DNA of 36,035 nucleotides from Rhodopila globiformis (lineage in GTDB: Bacteria; Pseudomonadota; Alphaproteobacteria; Acetobacterales; Acetobacteraceae): assembly GCF_002937115.1 (NCBI RefSeq), contig NZ_NHRY01000069.1, forward strand, positions 1 to 36,035, in the 5' to 3' direction. The notes beneath the pieces were generated by a model. It saw nothing but the letters and a program-made list of their open reading frames with translations. It was not told the DNA's origin and searched no databases. Position numbers and translations under genes: made by a program. Each line of letters starts with the position of its first letter. Position 1 is the stretch's first letter. Below, piece after piece: positions 25,629-33,532 of this stretch.

Positions 25629-26168
25629 TCAGGCGGCCAATGCCTGTTCGACTGTGGCAATACGGGCGAACCGGCCGGCCAGCACCATCTCGGTGTGCGC
25701 CTTGATCGCCTGCGCGCTGTGCACGGTGCCGCCCGGGTCGGTCATCGGGAAGGTCAGCGTCGCCTCGGTGACGAAGTCCACCGTCCAGCCGCGGTCGGAG
25801 GCATGGCGCGCGGTGGTTTCGCAGCACTGCTCGGTGCGGATGCCGGCGATGATCAGGCGGTTGATGCCGTGGTGCGTCAGCCACTCGGCCAGGCCGGTGC
25901 CGATCAGGGCGCTGTGCTTGTGCTTGTGGAAGATGACGTCGGGGGTCAGCGCCAGCGGCGCCAGGGTGGCGACGTGGCCGGAGTCCAGGGCGAACGGGCT
26001 GTTCTCCCGGACATGCAGGATCTGCAAGATCGGCATTCCCCGGGCGCGGGCGCCGTCGATCAGCGCCTGCAGTTTCGCGACGAAAGCCGGCAGGTCGGTG
26101 TCCGTCCAGAACGGCTGGTGACGGAAGGATTCCTGCGCGTCGATGACGATCAGCGCCGTGTCGGACAT
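25629..26168 (-). CDS. Isochorismatase-family cysteine hydrolase
   Basis: This 179-residue alpha/beta hydrolase of the isochorismatase-like group shows the catalytic D-K-C set: D10 in LIVIDAQ, K84 in HKHKHSA and C115 in GIRTEQCCET (a double cysteine). Members hydrolyse amides such as nicotinamide or biuret, or the vinyl ether of isochorismate; the specificity cannot be read here. The ATG at 26168 is 118 bases from the divergent aldolase gene, so the two probably share a divergent promoter region. Confidence 0.85.
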   Translation of the reverse strand: MSDTALIVIDAQESFRHQPFWTDTDLPAFVAKLQALIDGARARGMPILQILHVRENSPFALDSGHVATLAPLALTPDVIFHKHKHSALIGTGLAEWLTHHGINRLIIAGIRTEQCCETTARHASDRGWTVDFVTEATLTFPMTDPGGTVHSAQAIKAHTEMVLAGRFARIATVEQALAA

Positions 26169-26286
26169 GGAAAGCCTCGTGTGTGGATCAGGAAAGACAA
26201 GCCGTGCGGAAGGATCGGCGAGAGGGTTGACGCCGCCCGTAATGCCGGGCGCACTCTGATGCAACAAGAACCGGGAGGCGTTCCAA

Positions 26287-27234
26287 ATGGCAAGCCGGAT
26301 CAACCGCGCCATCGAACTGCTGGAGCAGGGCCAGGCGGTCTATTACGACGGCGCCCACAGCGGACACGAGCTGACCCATGAGCAGGGGCGGCGGGATGCC
26401 GACACCTGGGCCGACTATATCAATGTCGGCATGGAGCACGGCGCCTTCGACATGGCCGGCCTCGCCGCCTACATGCGCGGTTTGGCCGACGGCGGGCCGA
26501 CCCGCTCGGGCCACCGCACCCCGGCGGTGATCGTCGAGGCGCCAGTGAACGGCACCGACGAGGCGAACATCCGCTTCAACGCCTGGCAGTTCCGCCAGAT
26601 CCTGGGCCGCGGCGTGCACGGCATCCTGCTGTGCCAGGCGGAGAGCGCCGACGCCGTGCGAGCCTTCGTGCAGGCCTGCCGCTATCCGCACCAGCGGGCC
26701 GGCGTCGATCCGAACATCCCCACGCCCGAGGAGCGGATGGCCGGCGCGCACCGGGCTCCGCGCGGCGCGCACGGTATGTTGAGCATCGGTACCCGCGGGC
26801 GCGGGTCGGAGACGACGGCGGCGCCGATCTGGGGCCTGGAGGCCGAGGCGTACATGGAATGCTGCGACCCCTGGCCGCTGAACCCGCGCGGCGAGCTGCT
26901 GCTGGGCGTGAAGCTGGAAAGCCCCGAGGGGATCGCCAACGCCAACGCCATCTGCGCCGTGCCGGGCCTGGGCTTTGCCGAAATGGGGCCTGGCGACCTG
27001 AGCCTGGCGCTGGGGTCGGTGCAATTGCTGCGCGATCCCTATCCGCCGGTGATGCAGGCGGCGCGCGACAAGGTGTTCGCCGCCTGCCGGCGCAACGGCA
27101 TCGCCTTCCTGGAGGGCTGCACCGCCGGCACCATCGCGGCGCGGCTGGACGAGGGCGTGCGTATCGTCGCCGGCCACAACCGGGAGATAGCGCGCATCGG
27201 CCGGGCTCACCAGGGGCGGCGCATGCCCGTGTAG
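26287..27234 (+). CDS. HpcH/HpaI-family aldolase/lyase
   Basis: This 315-residue TIM-barrel protein of the HpcH/HpaI (class II, metal-dependent) aldolase group has the metal-binding glutamate in 'GVKLESPEGIANANAI' and the aspartate in 'AEMGPGDLSLALG', plus the N-terminal 'INVGMEHGAFDMAGL' in place of D-x-EHGxxD. Family members cleave 4-hydroxy-2-oxoacids to pyruvate and an aldehyde. The protein is somewhat longer than HpaI (about 265 residues), with an insert around residues 140-185. GGGAGG precedes the ATG. Confidence 0.85.
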   Translation: MASRINRAIELLEQGQAVYYDGAHSGHELTHEQGRRDADTWADYINVGMEHGAFDMAGLAAYMRGLADGGPTRSGHRTPAVIVEAPVNGTDEANIRFNAWQFRQILGRGVHGILLCQAESADAVRAFVQACRYPHQRAGVDPNIPTPEERMAGAHRAPRGAHGMLSIGTRGRGSETTAAPIWGLEAEAYMECCDPWPLNPRGELLLGVKLESPEGIANANAICAVPGLGFAEMGPGDLSLALGSVQLLRDPYPPVMQAARDKVFAACRRNGIAFLEGCTAGTIAARLDEGVRIVAGHNREIARIGRAHQGRRMPV

Positions 27235-27317
27235 CGGCGGCAAACCGGCCGCCCGCATCGGCAAACTGTTACCGGCCTGTATCCATGGTGGTCTATGACG
27301 GGCCGCGGCGCGGTCCT

Positions 27318-27337
27318 ATGCTCCGCTCCCGGAGCAT
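27318..27337 (+). terminator. Short hairpin after the aldolase gene
   Basis: A perfect 8-pair stem (atgctccg / cggagcat) with a 4-base loop lies 84 bases after the aldolase stop. No T-run follows, so it may be a Rho-independent-like pause or chance. Confidence 0.3.
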
Positions 27338-27461
27338 TGACGAGCGCCGCCCGCGGCAGGCGCCGGGCAGCCTGGCGAACAGGATGTGACTGCGATCGGA
27401 AGAACAGGCCACCCGGCAACGGCGTTGCGGACAGGCGGACTGTCATGAAAGGACCAGCAGC

Positions 27462-27632
27462 ATGAGCGAGCGTGCGGAAGGAACCGTCGCCGACGCCGGT
27501 GAGGCCGTGCAACGGAAGATCAACCAGGCCAGCGACGCGCAGGACCAGTTGGTCGATTTCATCAAGGACAATCCGCTGTCCGCGGTGCTGATCGCCCTGG
27601 GCGTCGGATATATCCTGGGCAAAATCACGTAG
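27462..27632 (+). CDS. YqjD/ElaB (DUF883)-like small membrane protein
   Basis: This 56-residue protein has a good ribosome binding site (AAAGGA, eight bases upstream). It has a polar helical N-terminus (VADAGEAVQRKINQASDAQD), then FIKDNPLSAVLIALGVGYILGKIT. The 'D/E-x-P-x2-A-x2-A-x-G-x-G-Y-x-x-G' tail is the hallmark of the DUF883/YqjD C-terminal membrane helix. Enterobacterial YqjD anchors ribosomes to the inner membrane in stationary phase; whether this shorter form does so is unknown. It is a stand-alone gene. Confidence 0.8.
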   Translation: MSERAEGTVADAGEAVQRKINQASDAQDQLVDFIKDNPLSAVLIALGVGYILGKIT

Positions 27633-27810
27633 GGCGGGTCCCTGCCAGGCGCGCCGGCCAGACGCGACAGGATTCCTGGCCGCACTGTGTCCGGCGATGC
27701 CGAAGGCACGGCTCGGCACTCATCGTGGCGTACCGTTTACTATAAGTATCGTTGAGCGGCGAAATCCCACCGTCTCGGCAAAAGTGCCCGCAGAGTACAA
27801 CAAATTTGGG

Positions 27811-27831
27811 ACATCATAATCCTTATGATGT
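27811..27831 (+). promoter_or_regulatory. Palindromic operator candidate upstream of MmgE/PrpD
   Basis: A perfect 9-base inverted repeat with a 3-base centre (acatcataa tcc ttatgatgt) lies 60 bases upstream of the MmgE/PrpD start. Its odd AT-rich symmetry in GC-rich DNA is typical of a dimeric repressor site (for example GntR-like). It is followed by ccttttctt, so a plus-strand terminator is an alternative reading. Confidence 0.5.
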
Positions 27832-27891
27832 GCCTTTTCTTGCGGTCGTCTTTACGTCACACTGGCGTCAACAAACCAGGAGGGACGTAAT

Positions 27892-29289
27892 ATGGGCGTC
27901 ACCACAACCTTATCCGCTTTCACCGCCGGCATCCGGTTGCACGCCCTGCCGCCCGAGCTCGTCGATCGCGCCCGGTTCCTCGTGCTCGACCTGATTGGCA
28001 ACATCGTCCGCGCCCGGCATGACGCGGAGAGCACGCATGCCTTCGTCAGCGCGGTGCGCGCCATGGGCATGGCGGCGGGCAATGCCGGCGTGTTCGGCGA
28101 TTGCTGCCGCTATACCCCGGCCGGGGCCGCCTACCTGAACGGCGCGCTGGCGCATTCGCTGGACTTCGACGACACGCATGCCGCCGGCTCGCTGCACCCG
28201 GGCGCGCCGGTGATCCCGGCCGCCATCGCCGCCGGCGAGATCGCCGGGGCCTCGGGCGCCGACGTGCTGGCCGCCATCATCGCCGGCTACGAGGTGACCT
28301 GCCGCATCGCGCTGGCCCTGCCGGCCGGCGAGCACTACGACCGCGGCTATCATCCCACCGCCACCTGCGGCGCGTTCGGCGCGGCCGCGGCCGCCGCCCG
28401 GGTGTTCGGCCTGGACGCCGACGGCGTCGCCGGCGCGCTGGGCACCGTCCTGTCGCAGGCCGCCGGCAGCCTGCAGTTCCTCGCCAACGGCGCCTGGACC
28501 AAGCGGCACCAGGTCGGCTGGGCGGCGATGAACGGCCTGATGGCCGCGAGCCTGGTGCGGGAAGGGTTCAAGGGCGCGTCCGAGGCGCTGGAGGGCAAGC
28601 ACGGCTTCATGCGTGCCTACGCGCCGAACCCGACGCCGGAGCGCGCGGTGCAGGACCTCGGCTCGGTGTGGGAATTGATGAACACCGCCGTCAAGCCCTA
28701 TCCGTCCTGCCGCTACGGCCATGCCGGCATCGACGCGGCCCTGGCGCTGCGGGCGGCGAACGACATCAAGCCGTCGGAGATCACCGCCGTCCGGCTCGGC
28801 CTGCCGAAATCCGGCATGCTGCTGATTGGCGCGCCGGCGGAGAAGAAGGCGAACCCGCAGAACGTGGTGGACGGCCAGTTCAGCGGCCCGTTCGTGATCT
28901 CGGCGGCGCTGGTCAGCGGCGCGATGGAATGGGACAGCTATACGCTGCTGGGTGACCCGACGGTGCGGGCGCTGCTGCCGAAGGTCACCTGCGCCTTCGA
29001 TCCCGAGATCGAGGCCGAGTTCCCCACCAACATGTCCGGCAAGCTGACGATCGAGGCCCGTGGCCGGCGGTTCGAGCAGAAAGTCGTGGTGCCGAAGGGC
29101 GAGCCGGGCAACTTCCTGTCGGAGGACGAACTGCGCGCCAAGTTCGCCGGCCTGACCAACGCGGTGCTGGGCGTGGAAAAAGCCGAGGCCCTGGCGAATG
29201 CGGTGCTGGCGATCGACCACACGCCCAACATCGCCAGCCTGCCGCGCCTTGCCGCCCCGCTGATGGCGGCGCGGCTGGCCGGGGAATAG
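27892..29289 (+). CDS. MmgE/PrpD family protein
   Basis: This 465-residue protein covers the full family length. Characteristic parts are SLDFDDTHAAGSLHPGAPVIPAAIAAGE (substrate-site region with D and H), GYHPTATCGAFGAAAAAARVFGL, AWTKRHQVGWAAMNGL and the C-terminal domain KPYPSCRYGH. PrpD is 2-methylcitrate dehydratase; related members act on aconitate, itaconate-type or other tricarboxylates, so the substrate is open. AGGAGGG lies ahead of the ATG. No prpB or prpC neighbour is present, so a generic 'PrpD' label would over-reach. Expression may be controlled from the palindrome at 27811-27831. Confidence 0.88.
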   Translation: MGVTTTLSAFTAGIRLHALPPELVDRARFLVLDLIGNIVRARHDAESTHAFVSAVRAMGMAAGNAGVFGDCCRYTPAGAAYLNGALAHSLDFDDTHAAGSLHPGAPVIPAAIAAGEIAGASGADVLAAIIAGYEVTCRIALALPAGEHYDRGYHPTATCGAFGAAAAAARVFGLDADGVAGALGTVLSQAAGSLQFLANGAWTKRHQVGWAAMNGLMAASLVREGFKGASEALEGKHGFMRAYAPNPTPERAVQDLGSVWELMNTAVKPYPSCRYGHAGIDAALALRAANDIKPSEITAVRLGLPKSGMLLIGAPAEKKANPQNVVDGQFSGPFVISAALVSGAMEWDSYTLLGDPTVRALLPKVTCAFDPEIEAEFPTNMSGKLTIEARGRRFEQKVVVPKGEPGNFLSEDELRAKFAGLTNAVLGVEKAEALANAVLAIDHTPNIASLPRLAAPLMAARLAGE

Positions 29290-29295
29290 ACGGAA

Positions 29296-29325
29296 CCGCT
29301 GCCGGCGGGTTCAGACCGGCAGCGG
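29296..29325. terminator. Hairpin between convergent genes
   Basis: A perfect 10-pair stem (ccgctgccgg / ccggcagcgg) with a 10-base loop lies seven bases past the MmgE/PrpD stop, and 70 bases beyond the stop of the convergent LpxR-like gene. No T-tract follows on either strand, so bidirectional termination is likely but not certain. Confidence 0.5.
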
Positions 29326-29395
29326 GAAACCCAGTCCGGCCGGCGGGCCAGGCTTTGGCCACGCCGGGGCGGCGCGGTGCGGCCTCGTTTCCGGC

Positions 29396-30388
29396 TCAGA
29401 ACCTGATCGACAGCGAGGCCGAGCCGAACTGGTGCAGGCCTCCGCTCTGGCCGTTGAATTGCTGCGTCTGCGCGACATAGGCGAAGGTCAGGCGCATGCC
29501 ATAGGCCATGATGGCGAACCCGCCTTGCATCTCCCCCACGTCCCAGATCCGCGAGACATGCGGGCCGCCGCGGAACGGGCTCGATTCCAGCAGTTCGTCG
29601 TAGGCGACGGCCTGACCGTCGGCGCCGGCGAATATGTACCAGGCAAACGGGCGTGTCGGCCTGAAGGCATCGCCGCCGGACAGGCCGGGGCGGAGCCGCG
29701 GGACGCCGAAATCAGAGTCCAATCCCTGGCCGAAGCGGAACGACATGCCGACCTGCGCATAGGTGCGCAGGTTGCCCACGGCCACCGTCAGGGCCGGCAG
29801 CGCGTCGGTCTCGAGCGCGCCGACAGTGCCGATCGGCAGGCGCCAGGTGCGTTCATGCAGCAACTGGAAGGCCGGGGTGTTCTGGATCTGGCCGCCCCAG
29901 CCGAGGGCCGGCTCCTGGCCGATGAGGTTGTGGAAGCTGCTTTGCAGGTTCTCAGCGCCCGAGGCCGGGCCGATCAGCCCAAGGCTGAGCGTCAGGACGC
30001 TTCTGGTGTCCTCGGAGTCGCCGAGCAGGGTGAAGTTGCCGAGCAGCACGCCGGCATAGGGCCGATCATGCGGATCGGGGATGACGAGGGATGTGTCGAT
30101 CGGCGTGTATATCTGCTGCGCCAGGTCGATGCCGACGCGCTGCTGGCCCTCGCCCCACAGCGTTCGCGCCAGGTCCTGGAGGAAGTTGGGGACCTTCGTC
30201 GTCGGCGACATCCAGCCCAGGCGCAGGCCGTTGACGTACAGGCGGTCGGTGACGTTGCTTCCGGAGACCGAAGCGTTTTCGTCCTGCAATGTCCAGATTG
30301 CGGCGGTGTCAGGGGCAAGCTGCGCCCGTGCCGCCACTGACGGAAGCACGGACAGCACGGCAAGTGTCGTGGCGGTGCGGATATTCAT
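29396..30388 (-). CDS. LpxR-like (DUF2219) outer-membrane protein
   Basis: This 330-residue protein has a signal peptide (cleavage near ARAQ at about 21-24) and an outer-membrane barrel of the lipid A 3'-O-deacylase (LpxR) family. Family marks are DRLYVNGLRLGW, DPHDRPYAGVLLGNFTL, FHNLIGQEPALGWGGQIQNTPAFQLLHER and a terminal aromatic SIRF for barrel insertion. LpxR trims acyl chains from lipid A. In this copy the family 'END' near the N-terminus reads ENA, so a catalytic acidic residue may be missing. The ATG at 30388 has no strong ribosome binding site. It is transcribed away from the tRNA-Ser gene, so its promoter must lie in the 108-base gap. Confidence 0.85.
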   Translation of the reverse strand: MNIRTATTLAVLSVLPSVAARAQLAPDTAAIWTLQDENASVSGSNVTDRLYVNGLRLGWMSPTTKVPNFLQDLARTLWGEGQQRVGIDLAQQIYTPIDTSLVIPDPHDRPYAGVLLGNFTLLGDSEDTRSVLTLSLGLIGPASGAENLQSSFHNLIGQEPALGWGGQIQNTPAFQLLHERTWRLPIGTVGALETDALPALTVAVGNLRTYAQVGMSFRFGQGLDSDFGVPRLRPGLSGGDAFRPTRPFAWYIFAGADGQAVAYDELLESSPFRGGPHVSRIWDVGEMQGGFAIMAYGMRLTFAYVAQTQQFNGQSGGLHQFGSASLSIRF

Positions 30389-32176
30389 TCAACGAGACTT
30401 GGATTCGTCATGTTTGCTTGTGGAGGAGATACGGTATTGCGACAATCCGTCAACACTTGAGATACCGCGAGCAACAGGGTAGTTACCGACCGGACAGGAT
30501 GGGTGGCCGAGCGGTTTAAGGCACTGGTCTTGAAAACCAGCGAAGTTGCAAGACTTCCGTGGGTTCGAATCCCACCCCATCCGCCATTTCAGTCCTTGAG
30601 TGGGCACTGAATTTACGCTGTTTTTCGCTGTGAGCGTCTGGAGCAGCCGGGACTTCGATCCGATGATCCGGACTTCGCCATCGTACACTTCGACACGCTG
30701 CGCCAGCGCGCGCAGGTGATCGCGGCGATAGCCGCCGCCTTCGAGCCGGATGCGCTGGCGCGCGGTTTCGGCGAATCTGCGCAACACTTGCGGCGTGACA
30801 GCCTTGCCGCCTGAACCGTCGAGCATGGCCTGGGCGCGTTCGGCGTCGGCCCTGGCCTGATCGCGGATGGCCTTGAGCCCGTCGATCCGGTCCTTGAGCG
30901 CCGGATCGTCGAGCTCAGCGACGCCCGCTTCGATGGCGTCATAGAGGCGCTTGAGACGCAGGTCCGATTCGGCGGCGCGTTTGTTGAGTTCCGCGATATG
31001 CTCACGCCGGCGCTCGCTCTGCTCCTGCCGTCTGTCCAGAACAGCGGCGAGGATGATTTCCAGCCGTTCGGGCCGAAGCAGGCGGTCCTCCAGATGGCTG
31101 GCGACGAGATCGTCCAGCTTCTCCATCGGCACGGCCATGCCCTCGCAGGCGGCCGGTCCCTGCCGCGCCTTCATCGAGCAGGCGTAATAGCGATAGCGCC
31201 CGCCCTTGCCGGTGCGGATCGTCATGGCGCCGCCGCACTTGCCGCAATGAATAAGGCCGGTAAGGAGGGTGGGGCCGCTGACGACGCGGGCGGGCGTGAC
31301 TTTGGGGTTGCGGGCCTTGAGCAGGGCCTGAACAGCATCGAATGTCTCGCGGGCAACGATCGGCGGAACCGGGACGGTCACCACCTCGCTGGCTGGCTTG
31401 CGCACCTTGGCCTTGGACCGCTTGTTGAACTCGTGCTCGCCCATGTAGGTGCGGCGGGTCAGGATGCGATGAACCTGCCCGATGCCCCAGCGGCCGCCGT
31501 CGCGGGTGAAGATGCGGCGGCTGTTCAGATAGCTGACGATGTTCTTGACGCCCATCTGGCCGGATGCGCCATCGCCCTCCAGGGCCAGGCGATAGATCAG
31601 CCGCACGGTGTCGGCGTGCAATGGATCGATCTCAAGCTTCTTTTTGATTTTGGCGCCGCGCTGCTCGGCGGCGACAACGCGATAACCGACCGGAGGCAGC
31701 GCGCCGTTCCAGAAACCCTGCCGGGCGTTTTCCTTCTGGGCCCGCAGGACGTGCTTGGCGTTCTCCTTGGACTGGTATTCGTCGAACAGCGCCATGATTT
31801 GGCGCATCATGACGTGCATCGGATCGTCGCCCATCTCCTGCGTGATGGAGATGAGCTTGACGCCGTTCTTGGCGAGTTTCCTGACGTAGAACTCCAGCTC
31901 GAAGTGGTCGCGGAAGAAACGCGAGAAGCTGTGAACCACGACAATATCGAACGGCGCGGGCTTGCTGGTCCCCGCCTCGATCATGCGCTGGAACTCGGGC
32001 CGGCGGTCGTTGGTGGCCGAGGCGCCGGCCTCCACAAAGGTTTCGACGAGTTGATAGCCGCGCGAGGCGCAATAGGCCTCGCCCTGGCGCTTCTGGTCGG
32101 GAATGGAGACATCATGCTCGGCCTGCCGCGCCGTCGAGACGCGCAAGTAAAGGGCGGCGCGCTGCGGCACGGTCAT
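30389..32176 (-). CDS. Large serine recombinase (integrase)
   Basis: The gene encodes 595 residues from the ATG at 32176 (AAGGAA nine bases upstream; a TTG at 32182 is an alternative). The resolvase domain starts RAALYLRVSTARQ with catalytic S14. It is followed by the recombinase DNA-binding domain (GFWNGALPPVGYRV), a zinc-ribbon (CGKCGG ... CSMKARQGPAACEG) and a long coiled coil (about 370-460). It would cut and rejoin the element's attachment sites. The last roughly 65 residues are unusual: they are the antisense of the tRNA-Ser gene (WRMGWDSNPR, PLGHP) and of the LpxR upstream region, up to a stop right next to the LpxR start. This tail is host DNA read through after integration, so the original C-terminus is probably different. 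Confidence 0.88.
   Translation of the reverse strand: MTVPQRAALYLRVSTARQAEHDVSIPDQKRQGEAYCASRGYQLVETFVEAGASATNDRRPEFQRMIEAGTSKPAPFDIVVVHSFSRFFRDHFELEFYVRKLAKNGVKLISITQEMGDDPMHVMMRQIMALFDEYQSKENAKHVLRAQKENARQGFWNGALPPVGYRVVAAEQRGAKIKKKLEIDPLHADTVRLIYRLALEGDGASGQMGVKNIVSYLNSRRIFTRDGGRWGIGQVHRILTRRTYMGEHEFNKRSKAKVRKPASEVVTVPVPPIVARETFDAVQALLKARNPKVTPARVVSGPTLLTGLIHCGKCGGAMTIRTGKGGRYRYYACSMKARQGPAACEGMAVPMEKLDDLVASHLEDRLLRPERLEIILAAVLDRRQEQSERRREHIAELNKRAAESDLRLKRLYDAIEAGVAELDDPALKDRIDGLKAIRDQARADAERAQAMLDGSGGKAVTPQVLRRFAETARQRIRLEGGGYRRDHLRALAQRVEVYDGEVRIIGSKSRLLQTLTAKNSVNSVPTQGLKWRMGWDSNPRKSCNFAGFQDQCLKPLGHPSCPVGNYPVARGISSVDGLSQYRISSTSKHDESKSR
30426..30453 (-). promoter_or_regulatory. Candidate promoter of the LpxR-like gene
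   Basis: On the minus strand TTGACG (30453-30448) and TATCTC (30431-30426) are separated by 16 bases and lie 38-65 bases from the LpxR start. The -35 is good, the -10 weak. A promoter is expected here because the DNA upstream is tRNA-Ser in the opposite sense. Confidence 0.35.
30497..30586 (+). tRNA. tRNA-Ser (anticodon TGA)
   Basis: A 90-base cloverleaf is seen: acceptor ggatggg pairing cccatcc, discriminator g, and encoded CCA. The D-arm region is gtggccgagcgg and the anticodon stem ctggt/accag encloses loop cttgaaa, giving anticodon TGA at 30531-30533. A long variable arm (gcgaagttgcaagacttcc) is typical of serine tRNAs, and the T-arm is gtgggttcgaatcccac. The last base abuts the integrated mobile element. 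Confidence 0.97.
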
Positions 32177-32231
32177 GGGCAATGTTTCCTTCTCAACTGA
32201 TGTTCCAGCCCAAGCGGTTCGGTCGCATGAC

Positions 32232-32540
32232 TCAGGCCGCGCTCGGCAAGGGACGGGCGCGCTCGATCCGCTCGCGCTGCTTGGGAGTATTCATCACCTC
32301 CCAAAGATCGTTGCGCCGCTGCACGTTGAGCCAGAAGTCTGGGCTGTTGCCGAACACGCGCGCCAAGATCAGGGCCGTCGCCGCCGTCACGTTCCTGCGG
32401 TTGCCGCACAACTCGTTGACATGCTTGCGCTGGACGCCCATCGCCTCGGCGAGCGCACCCTGCGTCAAGCCCATCGGCTGCATGAACTCTTCGGTGAGGA
32501 TTTCGCCGACAGTCGCCGGCTTGCGCTTCGTGGTCAGCAT
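32232..32540 (-). CDS. higA: HigA-family antitoxin (addiction module)
   Basis: This 102-residue protein opens 'KPATVGEILTEEFMQPMGLTQGALAEAMGV', the standard HigA/VapI helix-turn-helix, and continues with NELCGNRRNVTAATALILARVFGNSPDFWLNVQ. It neutralises HigB and usually represses the pair. The ATG at 32540 has AAGG upstream; an ATG at 32558 that overlaps the toxin stop (ATGA) would add six residues and is equally plausible. The toxin gene is first, the usual order in higBA. It would stabilise the mobile element. Confidence 0.88.
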   Translation of the reverse strand: MLTTKRKPATVGEILTEEFMQPMGLTQGALAEAMGVQRKHVNELCGNRRNVTAATALILARVFGNSPDFWLNVQRRNDLWEVMNTPKQRERIERARPLPSAA

Positions 32541-32554
32541 GGTCTGCCTTGCTC

Positions 32555-32851
32555 TCATCGGTAACTGTGATCGTCCAGATAAATCCCGTCCGCCTCGCCG
32601 CGCTCGCCATCCCAGCGGAAGATCAACCGCCATTGCTGGTTGACGCGGATCGCATGGAACCCCGCCAGATTGCCGCGCAGCTTCTCGAAGTGATTGCTGG
32701 GCGGAACGCGCAGGTCCTGATCGGTCACGGCGTCGTCCATCATCTGGAGCTTGCGGAACAACCGGGCTTCAAGATCGGACGGGATATTGCGGGAGCGAAC
32801 ATCATCCACAAAAAAGGCCCGCAGCCAAGCATCCCGAAAGCCAACGATCAT
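32555..32851 (-). CDS. higB: HigB/RelE-family toxin
   Basis: This 98-residue protein matches the HigB mRNA-interferase family: start MIVGFRDAWLRAFF, RNIPSDLEARLFRKLQMMDDA, RVPPSNHFEKLRGNLAGFHAIRVNQQWRLIFRW and the closing DDHSYR. It cleaves mRNA on ribosomes and is held inactive by HigA, encoded directly behind it with a four-base overlap if HigA starts at 32558. It sits in the element between AlpA-side genes and the recombinase. Confidence 0.9.
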   Translation of the reverse strand: MIVGFRDAWLRAFFVDDVRSRNIPSDLEARLFRKLQMMDDAVTDQDLRVPPSNHFEKLRGNLAGFHAIRVNQQWRLIFRWDGERGEADGIYLDDHSYR

Positions 32852-32869
32852 GGGTTCGCCCCAGTTATG

Positions 32870-32881
32870 GGTGCATGTACC
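32870..32881 (-). promoter_or_regulatory. Possible HigA operator
   Basis: ggtgcatgtacc is a 12-base near-palindrome (10 of 12 positions symmetric) 18 bases upstream of the higB start. HigA proteins usually bind such sites at their own promoter. Support is limited to position and symmetry. Confidence 0.3.
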
Positions 32882-32913
32882 ATACTACCACTCACTTTGC
32901 AATGGGGAATAGA

Positions 32914-33138
32914 TCAGCTTCCGGAGCCGAACAATTCATCGAACAAATCGCCGAACCATTGCTCGAACACGGCGATCTCGGCTTTTGTGACCGGAACGGG
33001 ATCGGGCCAATCGTCGGCAACGGTCCATGTGGACGGGTCATGTCTGGGCGGCCTACCGGGGAATGGCCACGGATAGCCCAACAGCACCTCAAGCTGTTCG
33101 GATGCCGTGGGTGGCCTCACACGCCGGGAACGGGACAT
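32914..33138 (-). CDS. Small conserved protein of TraA-type mobile elements
   Basis: The protein has 74 residues from the ATG at 33138 (a GTG at 33147 is possible). It reads RVRPPTASEQLEVLLGYPWPFPG, then HDPSTWTVADDWPDPVPVT, ending FEQWFGDLFDELFGSGS. The Pro/Trp-rich middle and acidic aromatic tail look strongly constrained. I recall similar proteins next to AlpA regulators and TraA genes in alphaproteobacterial elements, but no function is known to me. It starts 18 bases after the AlpA stop, in the same unit. Confidence 0.7.
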   Translation of the reverse strand: MSRSRRVRPPTASEQLEVLLGYPWPFPGRPPRHDPSTWTVADDWPDPVPVTKAEIAVFEQWFGDLFDELFGSGS

Positions 33139-33156
33139 GGTGCCCACCCCCCGCCA

Positions 33157-33393
33157 TTATCCGTCTCGCCGTCGGTCATCGCAGTCGGGCTCGCTGCGAG
33201 TCTGCGCCCGCCACCTCACGGGATTGGCGATCCAGCAATCGATGTCGGATTCCCGCCAGCCGGCGCCATTGACGCTGATCTGGAGCTGGGGCGGAAACGT
33301 GCCCTCGGCGATCTTGCGATAGATGGTGGATCGGGACAGCCCGGTCCGGGAAAGAACGGTCTTTAGGCGGAGGATACGGTCTGGTTGGCGCAT
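33157..33393 (-). CDS. AlpA-family regulator (excisionase-like)
   Basis: This 78-residue protein has an MerR/excisionase-type helix-turn-helix: RILRLKTVLSRTGLSRSTIYRKIAEGTFPPQLQISVNGAGWRESDIDCWIANP. This is the AlpA signature (phage-P4 type). AlpA proteins switch on integrase genes or act as directionality factors for excision. AGGAGG lies upstream of the ATG. It probably controls the recombinase at the tRNA end of the element. Confidence 0.88.
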   Translation of the reverse strand: MRQPDRILRLKTVLSRTGLSRSTIYRKIAEGTFPPQLQISVNGAGWRESDIDCWIANPVRWRAQTRSEPDCDDRRRDG

Positions 33394-33532
33394 GGTTTCG
33401 CTGCCTCCTGCTGGCTGTTTCTGGAGCCTCCCGAGCCAGTCAGGGCATTATTTTCACGTTATGCAATAGAGAGTTAGCAGTCGTCGCGCTGTAGCGAGCC
33501 ATAGCGAAAAAACGGCGGAAAATCGGATTGTT

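Noticed and set aside
27207..27719. Minus-strand frame of 170 codons over the small YqjD-like gene
   Set aside because: The plus-strand 56-residue gene has a good ribosome binding site and the family's C-terminal helix; the minus frame has neither.
30497..30586. C-terminal domain of the recombinase with MGWDSNPR
   Set aside because: This peptide is the antisense reading of tRNA-Ser, a known kind of artefact, not a protein domain.
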